From positions 3,607,445-3,671,444 of the forward strand of contig JALMQS010000089.1 of the NCBI GenBank assembly GCA_024734495.1: a stretch of DNA of 64,000 bases, written 5' to 3'. The translations under genes were made by a program, and so were the position numbers. A model generated the notes under the pieces. The model was not told the DNA's origin. It was given only the letters and a program-made list of their open reading frames with translations, and ran no database searches. This document shows, piece after piece, positions 45,170 to 55,534 of the stretch; positions within the stretch are counted from its first letter, which is position 1, and the number at the start of each line of letters is the position of its first letter. Source of the stretch: Forficula auricularia (lineage: Eukaryota > Arthropoda > Insecta > Dermaptera > Forficulidae).

Positions 45170-46735
45170 AATATTTAATCATAAAGAGATTCAAGGAGGT
45201 TGTCCTCTGCTTGATGCAAAAGTGGAGATGGCGTTCAAAAAGGGATTAAGTAAATTTTCACAATAGCCAAAAAACTGTTAGGTATTATGTTATTGTCGTT
45301 TTGTTTGGTTCCCTATAGTTTAACTATAAATACAAGAAAATTTTTGATCAGTTTTCGATCGACAAGAGTAAAGTATTTAAAATAAGCTTTAACATTATAC
45401 CAAAATCCCATCATGTGATTATTTGTGTCTAATCCCTTTTTGAACGCCACCTTCTCAAATAAACATACACAAATATTAAACTGGCCCTTATTTTGGGTAT
45501 TTTTGAATTTTCATGCTCACAGATACTCATATAGTTCGAAAAAAATTAAAAAAAATATCCCCCAAGTTTCAAGTCTTTATCTTAATTGAACCTTTGCCGA
45601 ACAGTGATGTTAAGTTTCTCATCTAAATAACATGGGGTTTGTGGCATTGAACGATCAATTTTTTTTAGGTAATGGTTAAAAATAGTGAAACTCTGTAGAC
45701 TTTATCCTTATAATAGTAGCTATATTAATTTTGGAGTTACAATTAGATAAAATACTGCTATATCTTAGCGTTAGTAGCAGTAGTGTCATCGCAAATTTAG
45801 CTCTGCGTGAACGTCGAAATTCCGGGTGAATTGGGGGCTCTTACCCGGAAATATTTGGAATTACATGTTCCAAATTATGCATTTGAAGGATTTCAGGTTC
45901 CAATTTTAGTCATTTTCACTTAACAAAATAAAAAAACTGTCAAAACCAGTGCGGGAACTGCGTTGACACCCCTGGTTAATAAGATAAATACACCAAAATT
46001 ATAATAGCTAAAAATCTGTAAAAATTCCGAGGGATAGCCAGAATTATAAGGATAAAGTTTACATAGTTTCAAATTTTTTGAGTCATTATTTTGGCCGAAA
46101 TAAAAAATTGATCGTTCAATGCCAAAAACCCCATGTTATTTAAATGGGAAACTTGCATCGCTATTCGGGAAAGGTTAAAATTGAGATATAGACTTGAAAC
46201 TTATGGGATATTTTTATTTATCTATTTCGAACCATATGAGTATCTGGGAGCATGAAAATTCGAAAATAGCCAAAATAAGGGCCACTATATATATATAACA
46301 AATCTAAAAAACAATCAAGAACACGTTTATTCGAAACCAGGCCCTGTATATTTGTGTAAAAACAGCTAAACACACTCAGCACAGGTATATGTGGAGAGGA
46401 GCCAAAACGCCAGGGAGACCTGATATGGCACTTAAAGAAGATTGAAAATAAGAAAGTTGATAGCGATTGCGGCAAAGCAGAAAGTGTCCAAAAGTTGTTA
46501 ATAATTTATTTAAAAAGAGCATATTCCAAAACATATAATATGTCAAAGTTCATAATTTTCCCTCAACTCCTTACATGAAAACTTTTAATGAACAAGTTCT
46601 GTGGAACACCCTGTATACTGCATCAAGCAATGGACAATCTCATTATTTCTCTTTATAATTAAACAACTCTACTACTCTCGGCAAAACAAAATCTTTTCAA
46701 TTAAAAATATTTAGATAGGGTACTATTAATGTTTT
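45170..46735. mobile_element. Family-1 element ends with two foldback MITEs inside
   Basis: The left module AGGTTGTCCTCTGCTTGATG (45195) and right module GCATCAAGCAATGGACAATC to ACTCTCGGCAAAACAAAATC (46620-46695) frame a foldback at 45229-45465 (GATGGCGTTCAAAAAGGGAT and complement), a second at 45478-46295 (TGGCCCTTATTTTGG and complement) and a SINE-1 tail (46335-46445). Confidence 0.65.
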
Positions 46736-46852
46736 AAATTAGAAATTTGGTGTTTGATGAGGCTCTTGAAAACCTTGCAAACAGGTGGAATGTCTTCGTT
46801 AGGAAAAAGAAATACAAGATTTTCTTATAGTCCAACCATTTATTCTCCAGAA

Positions 46853-46910
46853 AAACTTTTGATACGTTTCAGCGGATATTCTCACGTCATCCTCAGTCCT
46901 GGCTTTTCAT
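46853..46910 (-). ncRNA. Hammerhead ribozyme motif (ACGU, GUA site)
   Basis: Minus strand: CTGAGGA at 46896-46890, GAA at 46870-46868, ACGT at 46867-46864, A17 at 46863; helix II is imperfect (GGAT.../...ATCC type). Sense to ACTL6A. Confidence 0.45.
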
Positions 46911-47423
46911 AATATAGTAGATTTTTTTATTTTATTTTTAATACAGAAATTCATTCCTTTTCCACAGTTAACACATTATATAGTATAGTATTTTTATCTA
47001 AGCTGGTGAGTTTTCATAAGTCAAAATTATTATTAATATGAGGTGAAATATGTCCATACAAATTGAACATATATATAATGAAATGTTTTTAAAAACTTAT
47101 TATCTCTTAAAATACTTAACAAATTCTCTAAAGTTAGAGTAATTTTTGGAGACGGACTGATAAGTGGATATTGATGAGGCACTCCAAAAAGGGTTTTTGA
47201 ATAAAAATAAAAGGATAGTATAAATTATCCATTTAATTTCTAAAGTTAATATGACATTTCGGGTTGCGACACGTATTGATAAGAAATGTCATATTAATTT
47301 TAGAAAATTTGTTAAGTATTTTAAGAAATAATAATTATAAAAAACATTTTTTAAAAAAGCATTTTAAGGGAAAAGTTTTTAAAAATATTTCATTATATAT
47401 ATGTTCAATTGTATGGACATATT

Positions 47424-47725
47424 GAAGGAGACAATAAAAGAGTGTGTCTTCTGCTGGAATTATAAATTTTATTTATTTATAACGAGACTATAGTTTCGAG
47501 GGTGTCCACACTGAACAATTTCTTAACCTAACCACATGAAAGATTTTAACATTTCATTCATAAATTAATTCCTGTGAATCCATTGTAATAGACTGATGAA
47601 GAGGGCAAAGCCCTCGAAACTATAGTCTCGTTATAAATAAATAAAATTTATCATTCCAGCAGAAGACACTCTTTTTATTGTCTCCTTCAATATATAAAAA
47701 TTGTGCTACTCTCGGCAAAAAAAAC
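47424..47725. mobile_element. Hammerhead foldback (family 1), short form
   Basis: TTGAAGGAGACAATAAAAGA to TTGTCTCCTTCAATATATAA, with internal TTCTGCTGGAATTATAAATT inverted at 47640-47665. The right arm carries the best canonical ribozyme of the window; the left arm keeps GAAACTATAGTCTCG and loses the core. Confidence 0.85.
47577..47645 (+). ncRNA. Canonical hammerhead ribozyme motif (ACUAUAGU, GUC site)
   Basis: CTGATGA at 47593-47599; helix II GAGGGC-AAA-GCCCTC (47601-47615) perfect; GAA at 47616-47618; A15.1 to U16.1 as ACTATAGT; C17 at 47627. Stem I: GA before the core pairs with UC (47628-47629), then UAA/UUA across an internal loop. This matches every invariant core position of the family. 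Confidence 0.75.
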
Positions 47726-47869
47726 TTTAAATTTGTATGGACATAATTTTTTTTTTTTTAAGGATTTAGGTGTCGGTTCTAGGTGAAACATTATAAATAA
47801 CTAATGAGGAGAATTTTCTAGGTTAAGTTTCACAAAAAGGAAATATTAAAACAAATGTATGTTTATTTG

Positions 47870-47930
47870 AGTTTGATTCATTCGATATATATTTCGGGTT
47901 ATTAGCCCATCTTCAGGAGTTCAAATAAAA
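47870..47930 (-). ncRNA. Hammerhead ribozyme motif (AUAUAUAU)
   Basis: Minus strand: CTGAAGA at 47916-47910, helix II GGGC.../...CCC, GAA, ATATATAT, C17 opposite 47884, then GA, with stem I ACUC/GAAU. Sense to ACTL6A. Confidence 0.6.
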
Positions 47931-48105
47931 ACTGAGTTTTTACTCTCGGTAAAAAAACTTTAAATTTGTATGGACATAATTTTTTTTTTTTTTTTAAGGA
48001 TTTAGGTGTCGGTTCTAGGTGAAACATTATAAATAACTAATGAGGAGAATTTTCTAGGTTAAGTTTCACAAAAAGGAAATATTAAAACAAATGTATGTTT
48101 ATTTG

Positions 48106-48165
48106 AGTTTGATTCACTCGATATATATTTCGGGTTATTAGCTCCATCTTCAGGAGTTGAAATAA
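48106..48165 (-). ncRNA. Hammerhead ribozyme motif (AUAUAUAU)
   Basis: Minus strand: CTGAAGA at 48153-48147, GAA at 48131-48129, ATATATAT, C17 opposite 48120, GAGT pairing with ACTC before the core. Sense to ACTL6A. Confidence 0.6.
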
Positions 48166-48177
48166 AAACTGAGTTTT

Positions 48178-48235
48178 TATTTGAACTCCTGAAGATGGGC
48201 TAATAACCCGAAATATATATCGAGTGAATCAAACT
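48178..48235 (+). ncRNA. Hammerhead ribozyme motif (AUAUAUAU, AUC site), intact
   Basis: CTGAAGA at 48189-48195; helix II GGG/CCC with an ATAAT-rich loop (48197-48209); GAA at 48210-48212; ATATATAT at 48213-48220; C17 at 48221. Stem I is strong: ACTC (48185-48188) with GAGT (48222-48225), then TTTGA (48180-48184) with TCAAA (48229-48233) across a small loop. Confidence 0.7.
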
Positions 48236-48464
48236 CAAATAAACATACATTTGTTTTAATATTTCCTTTTTGTGAAACTTAACCTAGAAAATTCTCCTCA
48301 TAAGATATGTATGGACATATTTCACCTTATATTAATAATAATTTTGACTTATGAAAACTTACCAGCTTAGATAAAAATATATATTATAATGTGTTAACTG
48401 TGGAAAAGGAATGAAATTCTGAATTAAAAAAAATATTAAAAAAAAAATGTACTACCTATATTAT

Positions 48465-48525
48465 GAAAATCCAGGACTGAGGATGGCGTGAGAATATCCG
48501 TTGAAACGTCTCAAAAGTTTTTCTG
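48465..48525 (+). ncRNA. Hammerhead ribozyme motif (ACGU, GUC site)
   Basis: CTGAGGA at 48477-48483, GAA at 48503-48505, ACGT at 48506-48509, C17 at 48510, stem I GA/UC. It is the inverted partner of 46853-46910. Confidence 0.5.
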
Positions 48526-48639
48526 GAAAATAAATGGTTAGACTAGAAGGAAATCTTGTATTTCTTTTTCCTAACGAAGACAATCCACCTGTTTCCAAGA
48601 GCCTCGTCAAACACCAAATTTCTAAAAATATTTAATTCT

Positions 48640-48990
48640 CTTTAAAGGGGCCTAGAGACTTGCAAATTGGTTGCCAACTTGTTTGCCACAGACTATGCAA
48701 CCTAACCTTGCAACCACAAGGCCCATCAACATCAGTAAGCAAAAGTCAGTGTTTGATCTAGTTTGTTGTGTGTACAAATTTAAGCAATTACAATATTTAT
48801 TTAAGAAATTGTGACCAAAATCGTGAGATCTGGCAACTATACTAATGTTTCCAATCAAGTCGCCAACCGTTGGTGCAACCAACCATCCCACAGACCTTCA
48901 ACATTCTTTGCAACATGTCATGTTTGCAACCAAGTTGCAAGTCTGTAGGCCCCTTAAAGAGCTGTTTAAGATGTTCTCAGGTGCTTTTAC
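48640..48990. other. ACTL6A intron 1, small palindrome
   Basis: AGGGGCCTAGAGACTTGCAA (48647) and its complement near 48935-48955 (TTGCAAGTCTGTAGGCCCCT) bound a 300-bp foldback with inner GGTTGCAAACA-like pairs, ending about 35 bp from the exon 1 donor. Confidence 0.6.
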
Positions 48991-49653
48991 CTGGAGATGA
49001 TTTTTGCATTGCATGGAGATATAATCGCCTCCAAGTGGAGATTTGACAATCGCCTGTGTCAGGACGAACCCGTCTTGCACGGGTACGGCTGACGTATGCG
49101 TGGCTCCACTATCCACGACAATTCCAGTCGCTCTTCCATTGGCAAACGCGGCCAGGACAGCGTTCTTCACCAAAAAAAAAGCAGGCACGTTGTACTTCTC
49201 AAACATCAACTCTGTCAATCTCTCTCGTTTATTCCGCATATTCCAAGGCGCCTCGGACATCAATACTGGATGGTATTCTGATTCCGACTGGATGCATTTG
49301 GCGTAAGTATAATCCAATACTTTCTCGAATAAATCCCAGTCATCGATCATCCCGTCTTTCATATAACTGGCCACTTCCATTCCCTTCCGGGCGACGTGTA
49401 AATAATTCGTATCGATATAATGTTTGGTTTCATTGCCAGACCCAGAGGAGTCAGGCGGTTTTTTGTCGTCGACGTCCATTGATTCGGATTTAATCGAGGA
49501 GGGCGGGAGGCCATCATCGAGGATCCCGACGGCGGCCGGGATTTCCGCTTTCGGTGTGTCTTCTTGGGCATAACCGACGCGTAACGAATGATGCCCAATA
49601 TCAAACACAAGCGCGCCGATTTCGTCACCTCCGTACAGCATTCCGGCACTCAT
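48991..49653 (-). CDS. ACTL6A: ACTL6A/Bap55 exon 1 (BAF53-type actin-related protein)
   Basis: Minus strand, ATG at 49653: [20 protein letters not shown] through [60 protein letters not shown] to SMQCKNHLQ; donor GTAAAA. With exons 2 and 3 the protein is about 442 residues (human ACTL6A 429). It is the actin-related subunit of Brahma/BAF and of Tip60/INO80-type remodellers in the nucleus. The actin ATP-binding DSGATHT loop is present. A Ser/Asp/Pro-rich insert (residues about 47-75) is longer than in vertebrates. Confidence 0.97.
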
Positions 49654-49860
49654 TGTTGAAATATATTCAAAGGAATATTCAAATTTAAAAAATAAAAATA
49701 AAATAAAATCGTTAAGACATAATGAAACGCTAATTTACGAATAAGCTTGTTCTAAGTTCGAATCAATAGAAGGTAAACACAGAAATGCGAAGTGAATGAC
49801 AAGCAACGACTTCAGAGACATCTAGGGAACGATGCTAAGCGCGGGACATTTAAAAATGTT
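49654..49860 (-). promoter_or_regulatory. ACTL6A: ACTL6A 5' UTR and promoter
   Basis: The 200 bp upstream of the start codon, on the minus strand, are copied with few changes at 51263-51465 together with the first codons. No TATA box is evident; TCCCTAGATGTCTCTGAAG lies about 165 bp upstream of the start. Confidence 0.5.
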
Positions 49861-50569
49861 TTTTTTTCTTATGAGAATGATTCAGATGGTTATATAGGTT
49901 ATAAGGATATAGGGAAGAATGGTATTAATTTAAATACAATATGGTTCCTACAAGTTAGTTAATTCTGATATTAATATGTAGGTTTGCATTCATTTGTAGG
50001 ATCTGGCATTGATTTGTGGAAGTCTGTCTATTTATTACTAATTAGGATTATAGTATTCTGCCTCCTATGATTAAATCAATTATAAATTTTAGTCCTAAAG
50101 TCCTAGAGTTGTACAAAATTTTATTTAGTTCTCACAAGCAGAGATTAGCTGAGGTAGAGAGAGGTCATACCATCCTTGTTAAGGTTTTGACCAGGTTTCC
50201 TTAACAACTTATGGCAAATGCCGGGATGGCTAATGCGTCGCTTGCTTTTGGTATCGGGTTTTTGCGCGGAATTTTTAAATTACTTTTTGTCTTTTGATGG
50301 AAATCTATGGTCATGTTATTTGTTAATGAGCATACATTTCTTTTTTTACTTGTTTATTATTTGTTAAATTGTTGTAATTAATTTGTATTGATGTTTGCTA
50401 ATGTATTGTAGCTAGATTGTATTGATGTGTGGAGGATCTAGCCACCGAGGACTTGTGCCTCTAAGCAGGTCGAGGAATAAAGGTTTATTTATATATTATT
50501 ATTATTTATTTATTAAAAATATTTTAAGAGAGATCCGTTCAAGCCCGATTTAATCTGATCCCTACATAA
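49861..50569. other. Intergenic; possible retroelement 3' end
   Basis: Text ending GAATAAAGGTTTATTTATAT at 50475-50495 looks like a transcript or LINE 3' end with an AATAAA signal. No coding frame longer than chance. Confidence 0.35.
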
Positions 50570-52062
50570 TCTACTCTTATTAAACGAGCAAAAATTGTAT
50601 ATATATTTATTTATATATTTGTATCTTAGTTTAATTTTGAAAACGGCTCTACCGATTTTGATGAAACCAACTCTATTAACATGTTTTGAGGATGAGAAAA
50701 CCATCTGGTTAGGTCTGGATCTCGACAAATTTCAAATTGATCTTTTCTTAATTAAAGTAATTATTTATAGATAAAAAAGTTTGTTTACATTTTTTCGGTA
50801 AAAGCAAAGCTGTAAGTCTGTTATTTCAAGAGCCAATTTCGTTGTCAAAACGGTTCCCCCACTCTGCCAACTCCTTCCTCCCTATCTTAGTTATTGGACC
50901 GCTCCCAGGGTGCAGCACTCAACGAATATTGACCCGGGGATTTAAAAATATAATTTGATTCCGTCTAATCGGTTTTTAATTAAAAGTGCAGTAGATCAAT
51001 ATTAATGTAATTATTAATATTATAATAATATAATAAATATTATTTACAATATTTTTATTAAATCAAACCACGTAATAGAACCGAATATGTGCAAACGACT
51101 CCGGTTCGGTTAATATATATTCAGTTCGGCTCGGTTGGGTTCGTATAGCTCCTTTCGGGCTGGTTTTTAGACGGTTCGGTTGGCGTCAGCGTAACGAATG
51201 ATGCCCAATATCAAAAACAAGCGCCCCGATTTCGTCATCTCCGTACAGCATTCCGGCACTCATTGTTGAAATATATTCAAAGGAATATTCAAATTTAAAA
51301 AATAAAAATAAAATAAAATCGTTTAGAAATAATGAAATGCTAATTTACGAATAAGCTTGTTCTAAAATCGAATCAATAGATGGCAAACACAGAAATGTGA
51401 ATTGAATGACAAGCAACGACTTCAGAGACATCTAGGGAACGGATGCTAATTCCGGGACATTTAAAAATTTTAAAAGATTTTTATAATTTTTCTAATTAAT
51501 ATAACAAAGAATAATTGCTATATCAATGAGAATTGTTTTTGACCGCGCTTATTAAAAGATATTTTATTGCGAGACTACTGCGGATTACGCTATTTCACTC
51601 AATATTTGACAAAGATTCCCTACATTTGATTCAGCGATTGAATCAAATGTAGAAAACATTTGATTAATTTATGGCAAGCATTTAACATACATGCTAATAG
51701 ACTGAGCGCTCTGGACTGGGAGATTAAATATATAACATCTGAGATTTCAAATTCACTCAATTCAATAGTGTAATCTGCAGTAGTCTCGCGATAAAATATC
51801 TTTTTCAAATAAGCGCGGTCAAAAACAATTCTCATTTATATGGCAATTATTCTTTGTTATATTAATTAGAAAAATTAGAAAAATTTTATTTGGTATCATT
51901 ATTTCAAGTTAGAAATATATGAGTTCAAATATGATTTTCACTCAATATTTGACAAAGATTCCCTACATTTGATTCGCGATTGAATCAAATGTAGAAAACA
52001 TTCGATTAATATATAGCTTTTAACTGAAGCAAAACGTTGCCGAGCATCGCTCGGTACCTCCT
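50570..52062 (+). mobile_element. Helitron carrying a captured ACTL6A fragment
   Basis: Starts TCTACTCTTATTAAACGAGC like 39981 and 56853, and closes with AGCTTTTAACTGAAG and hairpin CCGAGCATCGCTCGG (52035-52055). Inside are the ACTL6A 5' copy (51187-51465) and a family-C foldback (about 51475-51905). Confidence 0.65.
51187..51465 (-). pseudogene. Captured ACTL6A promoter, 5' UTR and first codons
   Basis: About 280 bp matching 49577-49860: the first 26 or so codons from [20 protein letters not shown] to RVGYA-like text on the minus strand, the 5' UTR and the proximal promoter, at about 95 percent by eye. It lacks the rest of exon 1. It could drive transcription of the Helitron. Confidence 0.85.
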
Positions 52063-52386
52063 GGTATTATTATTAAATTTAGCAAATTTAATAGTTTTGT
52101 ATTCAATTAATTTAAAATGCCACGGGCCCCAAGTCCGAGAGGGCTACGGGCACAGGAGAGGTGTTTCTTTTCTTTAAACTGGGGGAGGGGAGAGTCATAA
52201 AGCTAGGAGGGGGGAACCCCTGAATAAAGTAATTTATTAGAAAAAAAGGGACGTTTAGGAATATATTCCTTTCTTCAGGGACGCAGGAACCTTATTTTTG
52301 ACTCAAATGCGCTTAATTATTTTTTTGAATTCTAATCAATGACGTAGAGTCAGAAACGTACTTGAATATTTTTCTCCCATGTAAAA

Positions 52387-53590
52387 TATTCAGAGGAATT
52401 TTCAAATGAAAATTATGTATTACTTTGTTTTCCAAAGCTTGCAAAGAATATTCGATTTAAAATTTCAAAATATGTATACCAAAAATTGTGATGTAATAAT
52501 TTTTTTTTTTAGATACTAATTTTTATTGTATTTGGGTATAGGAATCAGAATATTACTCAATAATATAAACAATTTATCAAGAGTTAAATTTCGCAACGTG
52601 AGTATCAAAAACCAGACAAAGATACAAAAGAATAAAAATTAATGCTTGTAAATCATCTTTCTCCACTTTTCAAAAATTTACAAACAGGAAAAAGCAAAAA
52701 AAAAAACCTAGTGAATTCGATACATTGATCTGCGTATATATGTATATTATGTATATATATATATATATATATATATTATGACTCGCACCTAAGACGTGAC
52801 TATGGGCACTTGATATTTCTGCTGAGAAATTTAAAAGTACGCACGTCCACTACCAGATTTGGCATTTGGCTAGGTAGGGTAATCCCCCCCCCTTCTTGGA
52901 TTTCGGAGATACTCTTTGTTAATTTAATTAAGGTAGATTTTTTGCTAGAAATGGACATTGTATTTACTTTCTTTTAAAATTATTGTATAAAAATTTTAGT
53001 AGGTTACACATTAAGATATAAAAATAAAACGAATTTATTTTTGTAGTCTTTAATCTCGATATATATGTTTCGGGTGACTAACCCATCTTCAGGAGCAACA
53101 GAATGTAAGTCACCCGAAATATATATATCGAGATTAAAGACTCTACAAAAATAAATTCGTTTTATTTTTATATCTTAATCTGAAACCTACCAAGTATTTT
53201 TTATCCAATAATTTAAAAAAATGGTTCATCAAGTACCAACGCCAAACTCCTTAAAAACTTTCTTTTAAGTTTTGATCATTGAATATCTATACTTATTTAT
53301 GTTGATTATTTTTTTTTAATTTAAATACCTTAAACACTTTTAAAAATTGTTTTCTCTTCCCTTTGATGTGAAATATTCAGAGGAATTTTCAAATGAATAT
53401 TATGTATTACTTTGTTTACCAAAACGCTTGCAAAGAACATTCGATTAAAAGTTTCAAAATATTTATACCAAAAAATTACGATGTAATAATTTTTTTTTAG
53501 ATACCAATTTCTACTGTATTTGGGTATAGGAATCAGAATATTACTTAATAATATATAAACAATTTTTCAAGAATTAAATTTCGCAGACCT
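52387..53590. repeat. Direct 215-bp repeats flanking a hammerhead foldback
   Basis: AATATTCAGAGGAATTTTCA starts at about 52387 and 53370; both run about 215 bp to AATTTCGCA with small differences. Between them lie a dinucleotide run (52735-52780), a foldback (about 53030-53180) and unassigned DNA. Confidence 0.75.
53053..53102 (-). ncRNA. Hammerhead motif (AUAUAUAU), one-sided
   Basis: Minus strand: CTGAAGA at 53092-53086, helix II GGGT.../...ACCC, then GAAACATATATATCGAG (one extra C before the palindrome). The plus-strand arm at 53110-53150 keeps GAAATATATATATCGAG but no core box. Confidence 0.5.
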
Positions 53591-53763
53591 GACTAATTGT
53601 TAAATTCTAAATAGGGTTGGTCAAACTGAAAAATAATTTTTATATGTTGGCAATTTGATATTCATTTTCAGGGATCCCTCTTTTATCTTGCAGATAAATG
53701 AAAAGGAAAATATTATCAAAGAATATATTTTATTAAGTAAAATCGAGAATAATTTCTCTAATA

Positions 53764-53811
53764 ATGGCTTCAGGAGGAATAGAAAATGGTGATTTATCGG
53801 AACAAATGCAG
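53764..53811 (+). CDS. Unrecognised gene, exon 1
   Basis: ATG at 53764 gives MASGGIENGDLSEQMQ, donor GTGATA, phase 0. It would be joined to 53915-54010. The N-terminus is acidic and low in structure. I do not recognise the family. Confidence 0.5.
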
Positions 53812-53914
53812 GTGATAAAAATCTGACAGATTCGTCATTCTATTCAACATTTGCAAAACGCTTACTTCTTATTTTTAAACATTTTTTCAACAGTTTATTC
53901 ATGAATATTTTTAG

Positions 53915-54010
53915 GAATCGAATAATTCAAATGTTAATAATGCGCCAGAACCTTACTCATATAATTCTCTTATGGAACAATTAGAAGTTATTAAGAAAAA
54001 TAATGAAAAG
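53915..54010 (+). CDS. Unrecognised gene, exon 2
   Basis: Encodes ESNNSNVNNAPEPYSYNSLM then EQLEVIKKNNEK; acceptor AATATTTTTAG, donor GTATTT, phase 0 at both ends. The second half looks like the start of a coiled coil. Confidence 0.5.
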
Positions 54011-54398
54011 GTATTTTATTTTATTTTTTTTAAGTCAATTCATTTGAATTTTTGCTAACCTTGAATACTGGTTTAAAATAAATCTTAAAATTAATATTAA
54101 TTACACCATCAAGTTGAATAATATCTCATATATGATATAATATTCCAAAATTTTACTAAAAACTTGTTTAACAAAGATGCTAAATTTGACAGTGTGGAAC
54201 AATGAACAGCAAACTATCTATTCGACATTCAATCTATTTGAATTTTTGTTTAACTCGTTATACAACCATAAAATAAACCATAAAATTAATTGAAAAGTTT
54301 TTATTTTGCCGAGAGTAGCAGAGTTGTTGATTCATAGAGAGAAACAAAGAGGTTGTCCTTTGCTTGATGCAAATAAACATACATACATACATACTTTA

Positions 54399-54856
54399 AA
54401 ATGGTACTTGTGTATTAACGCCACCGCAGCTACAGATTTGGCGGTTTTTAAATTTCGCCAATCTACACCTAAAATTTTTGAGATAAATCATAAAATGGAA
54501 TAAATCAGTTCCCCTCTGTCAAAAAACAACATGAATAGGTTCGGTTTATGATCTCGGTTTGATTAGATTAAAAATGCGGGTACATTAACGCAAGGTTTGT
54601 TTGGGAGCGCATTTTTATTTAATCGAACCGAGATCATAAACCGAACCTATTCAAGTTGTTTGCAAGGTTTCTTTGGGAACGCATTGTTTTATCTAATCAA
54701 ACCGAGATCATAAACCGAACCTATTCAAGTTGTTTTTTGACAGAGGAGAACTGATTTATTCTATTTTATGATTTATCTCAAAAATTTTAGGTGTAGATTG
54801 GCGAAATTTAAAAACCCCCAAATCTGTAGCTGGGGTGGCTTTAATACACAAGTACC
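54399..54856. mobile_element. Foldback MITE with inner repeat
   Basis: GGTACTTGTGTATTAA and complement at the ends; inner arms TAGGTTCGGTTTATGATCTC and complements occur once on the left and twice on the right (54615, 54690). Confidence 0.75.
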
Positions 54857-55319
54857 TATAAAATATATGTATATTTATTATTTTGATTATTTATTTCCAT
54901 CGATTAAATTAATAAGTTGTTGTAAGGAAATAAGGACAATAGCTTATGCAAATATTTTTTATTTTATGCCAACGTTTCGTCAACTTTGTTGACTTCCTCA
55001 AGGCTCAAACAAATTTACTTCTTTGCATATTTGTCATTTTATAAATATTCATTCTTAGCAAACACATATAGGAACAGATTGAAAAATATTTTCTATTTAA
55101 ATCTAAAAGATTATTATGAGATTTTAATAGGAAATATTTTCAATCTGTTCCTATATGTGTTTGCTAAGAATGAATATTTATAAAATAACTTATGAGGAGA
55201 ATTTTCTAGGTTAAACCTAGAAAATTCTCCTCATAAGTTATTTATAATGTTTCACCTAGAACCGACACCTAAATCCTTAAAAATTATTTATAAAATGACA
55301 AATATGCAAAGAAGTAAAT

Positions 55320-55378
55320 TTGTTTGAGCCCTGAGGAGGTCAACAAGGTTGATGAAACGTTGGCATAAAATAAAAAAT
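55320..55378 (+). ncRNA. Hammerhead ribozyme motif (ACGU)
   Basis: CTGAGGA at 55331-55337, helix II GTCAAC-AAG-GTTGAT, GAA at 55354-55356, ACGT at 55357-55360, U17, GGC. The minus-strand partner at 54950-55010 has one extra base in the core (CTTGAGGA). Confidence 0.5.
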
Positions 55379-55534
55379 ATTTGCATAAGCTATTGTCCTT
55401 ATTTTCCTACAACAACTTGTAATATATATTATTTATTTGTTTGAGACTATAGTTTCGAAGGCTTGGCTATCATCATCAAAAAATAAAATTAAATATCCAA
55501 ACGATACTGACCGCATAAAAAATAATATCTATAA

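Larger units (their letters stand above)
47707..48171. repeat. 233-bp tandem duplication
   Basis: CTACTCTCGG through GAGTTTTTA is present twice in direct orientation (CTTTAAATTTG at 47725 and 47958), each with a minus-strand ribozyme motif. The inverted unit 48172-48320 follows. Confidence 0.85.
46714..48623. mobile_element. 1.9-kb foldback with hammerhead arms and many insertions
   Basis: Arms AGAAATTTGGTGTTTGATGA (46741) and complement (48601-48623) pair; each carries a CTGAGGA-type ribozyme motif. The 11-bp repeat AAAAATATTTA flanks the unit (46703-46713, 48624-48634). The middle contains a family-1 element (47424-47725), a 233-bp tandem duplication and an inverted unit. Confidence 0.75.

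Noticed and set aside
49043..49493. Open frames on the plus strand over ACTL6A exon 1
   Set aside because: They are antisense shadows of the conserved actin-related coding exon.
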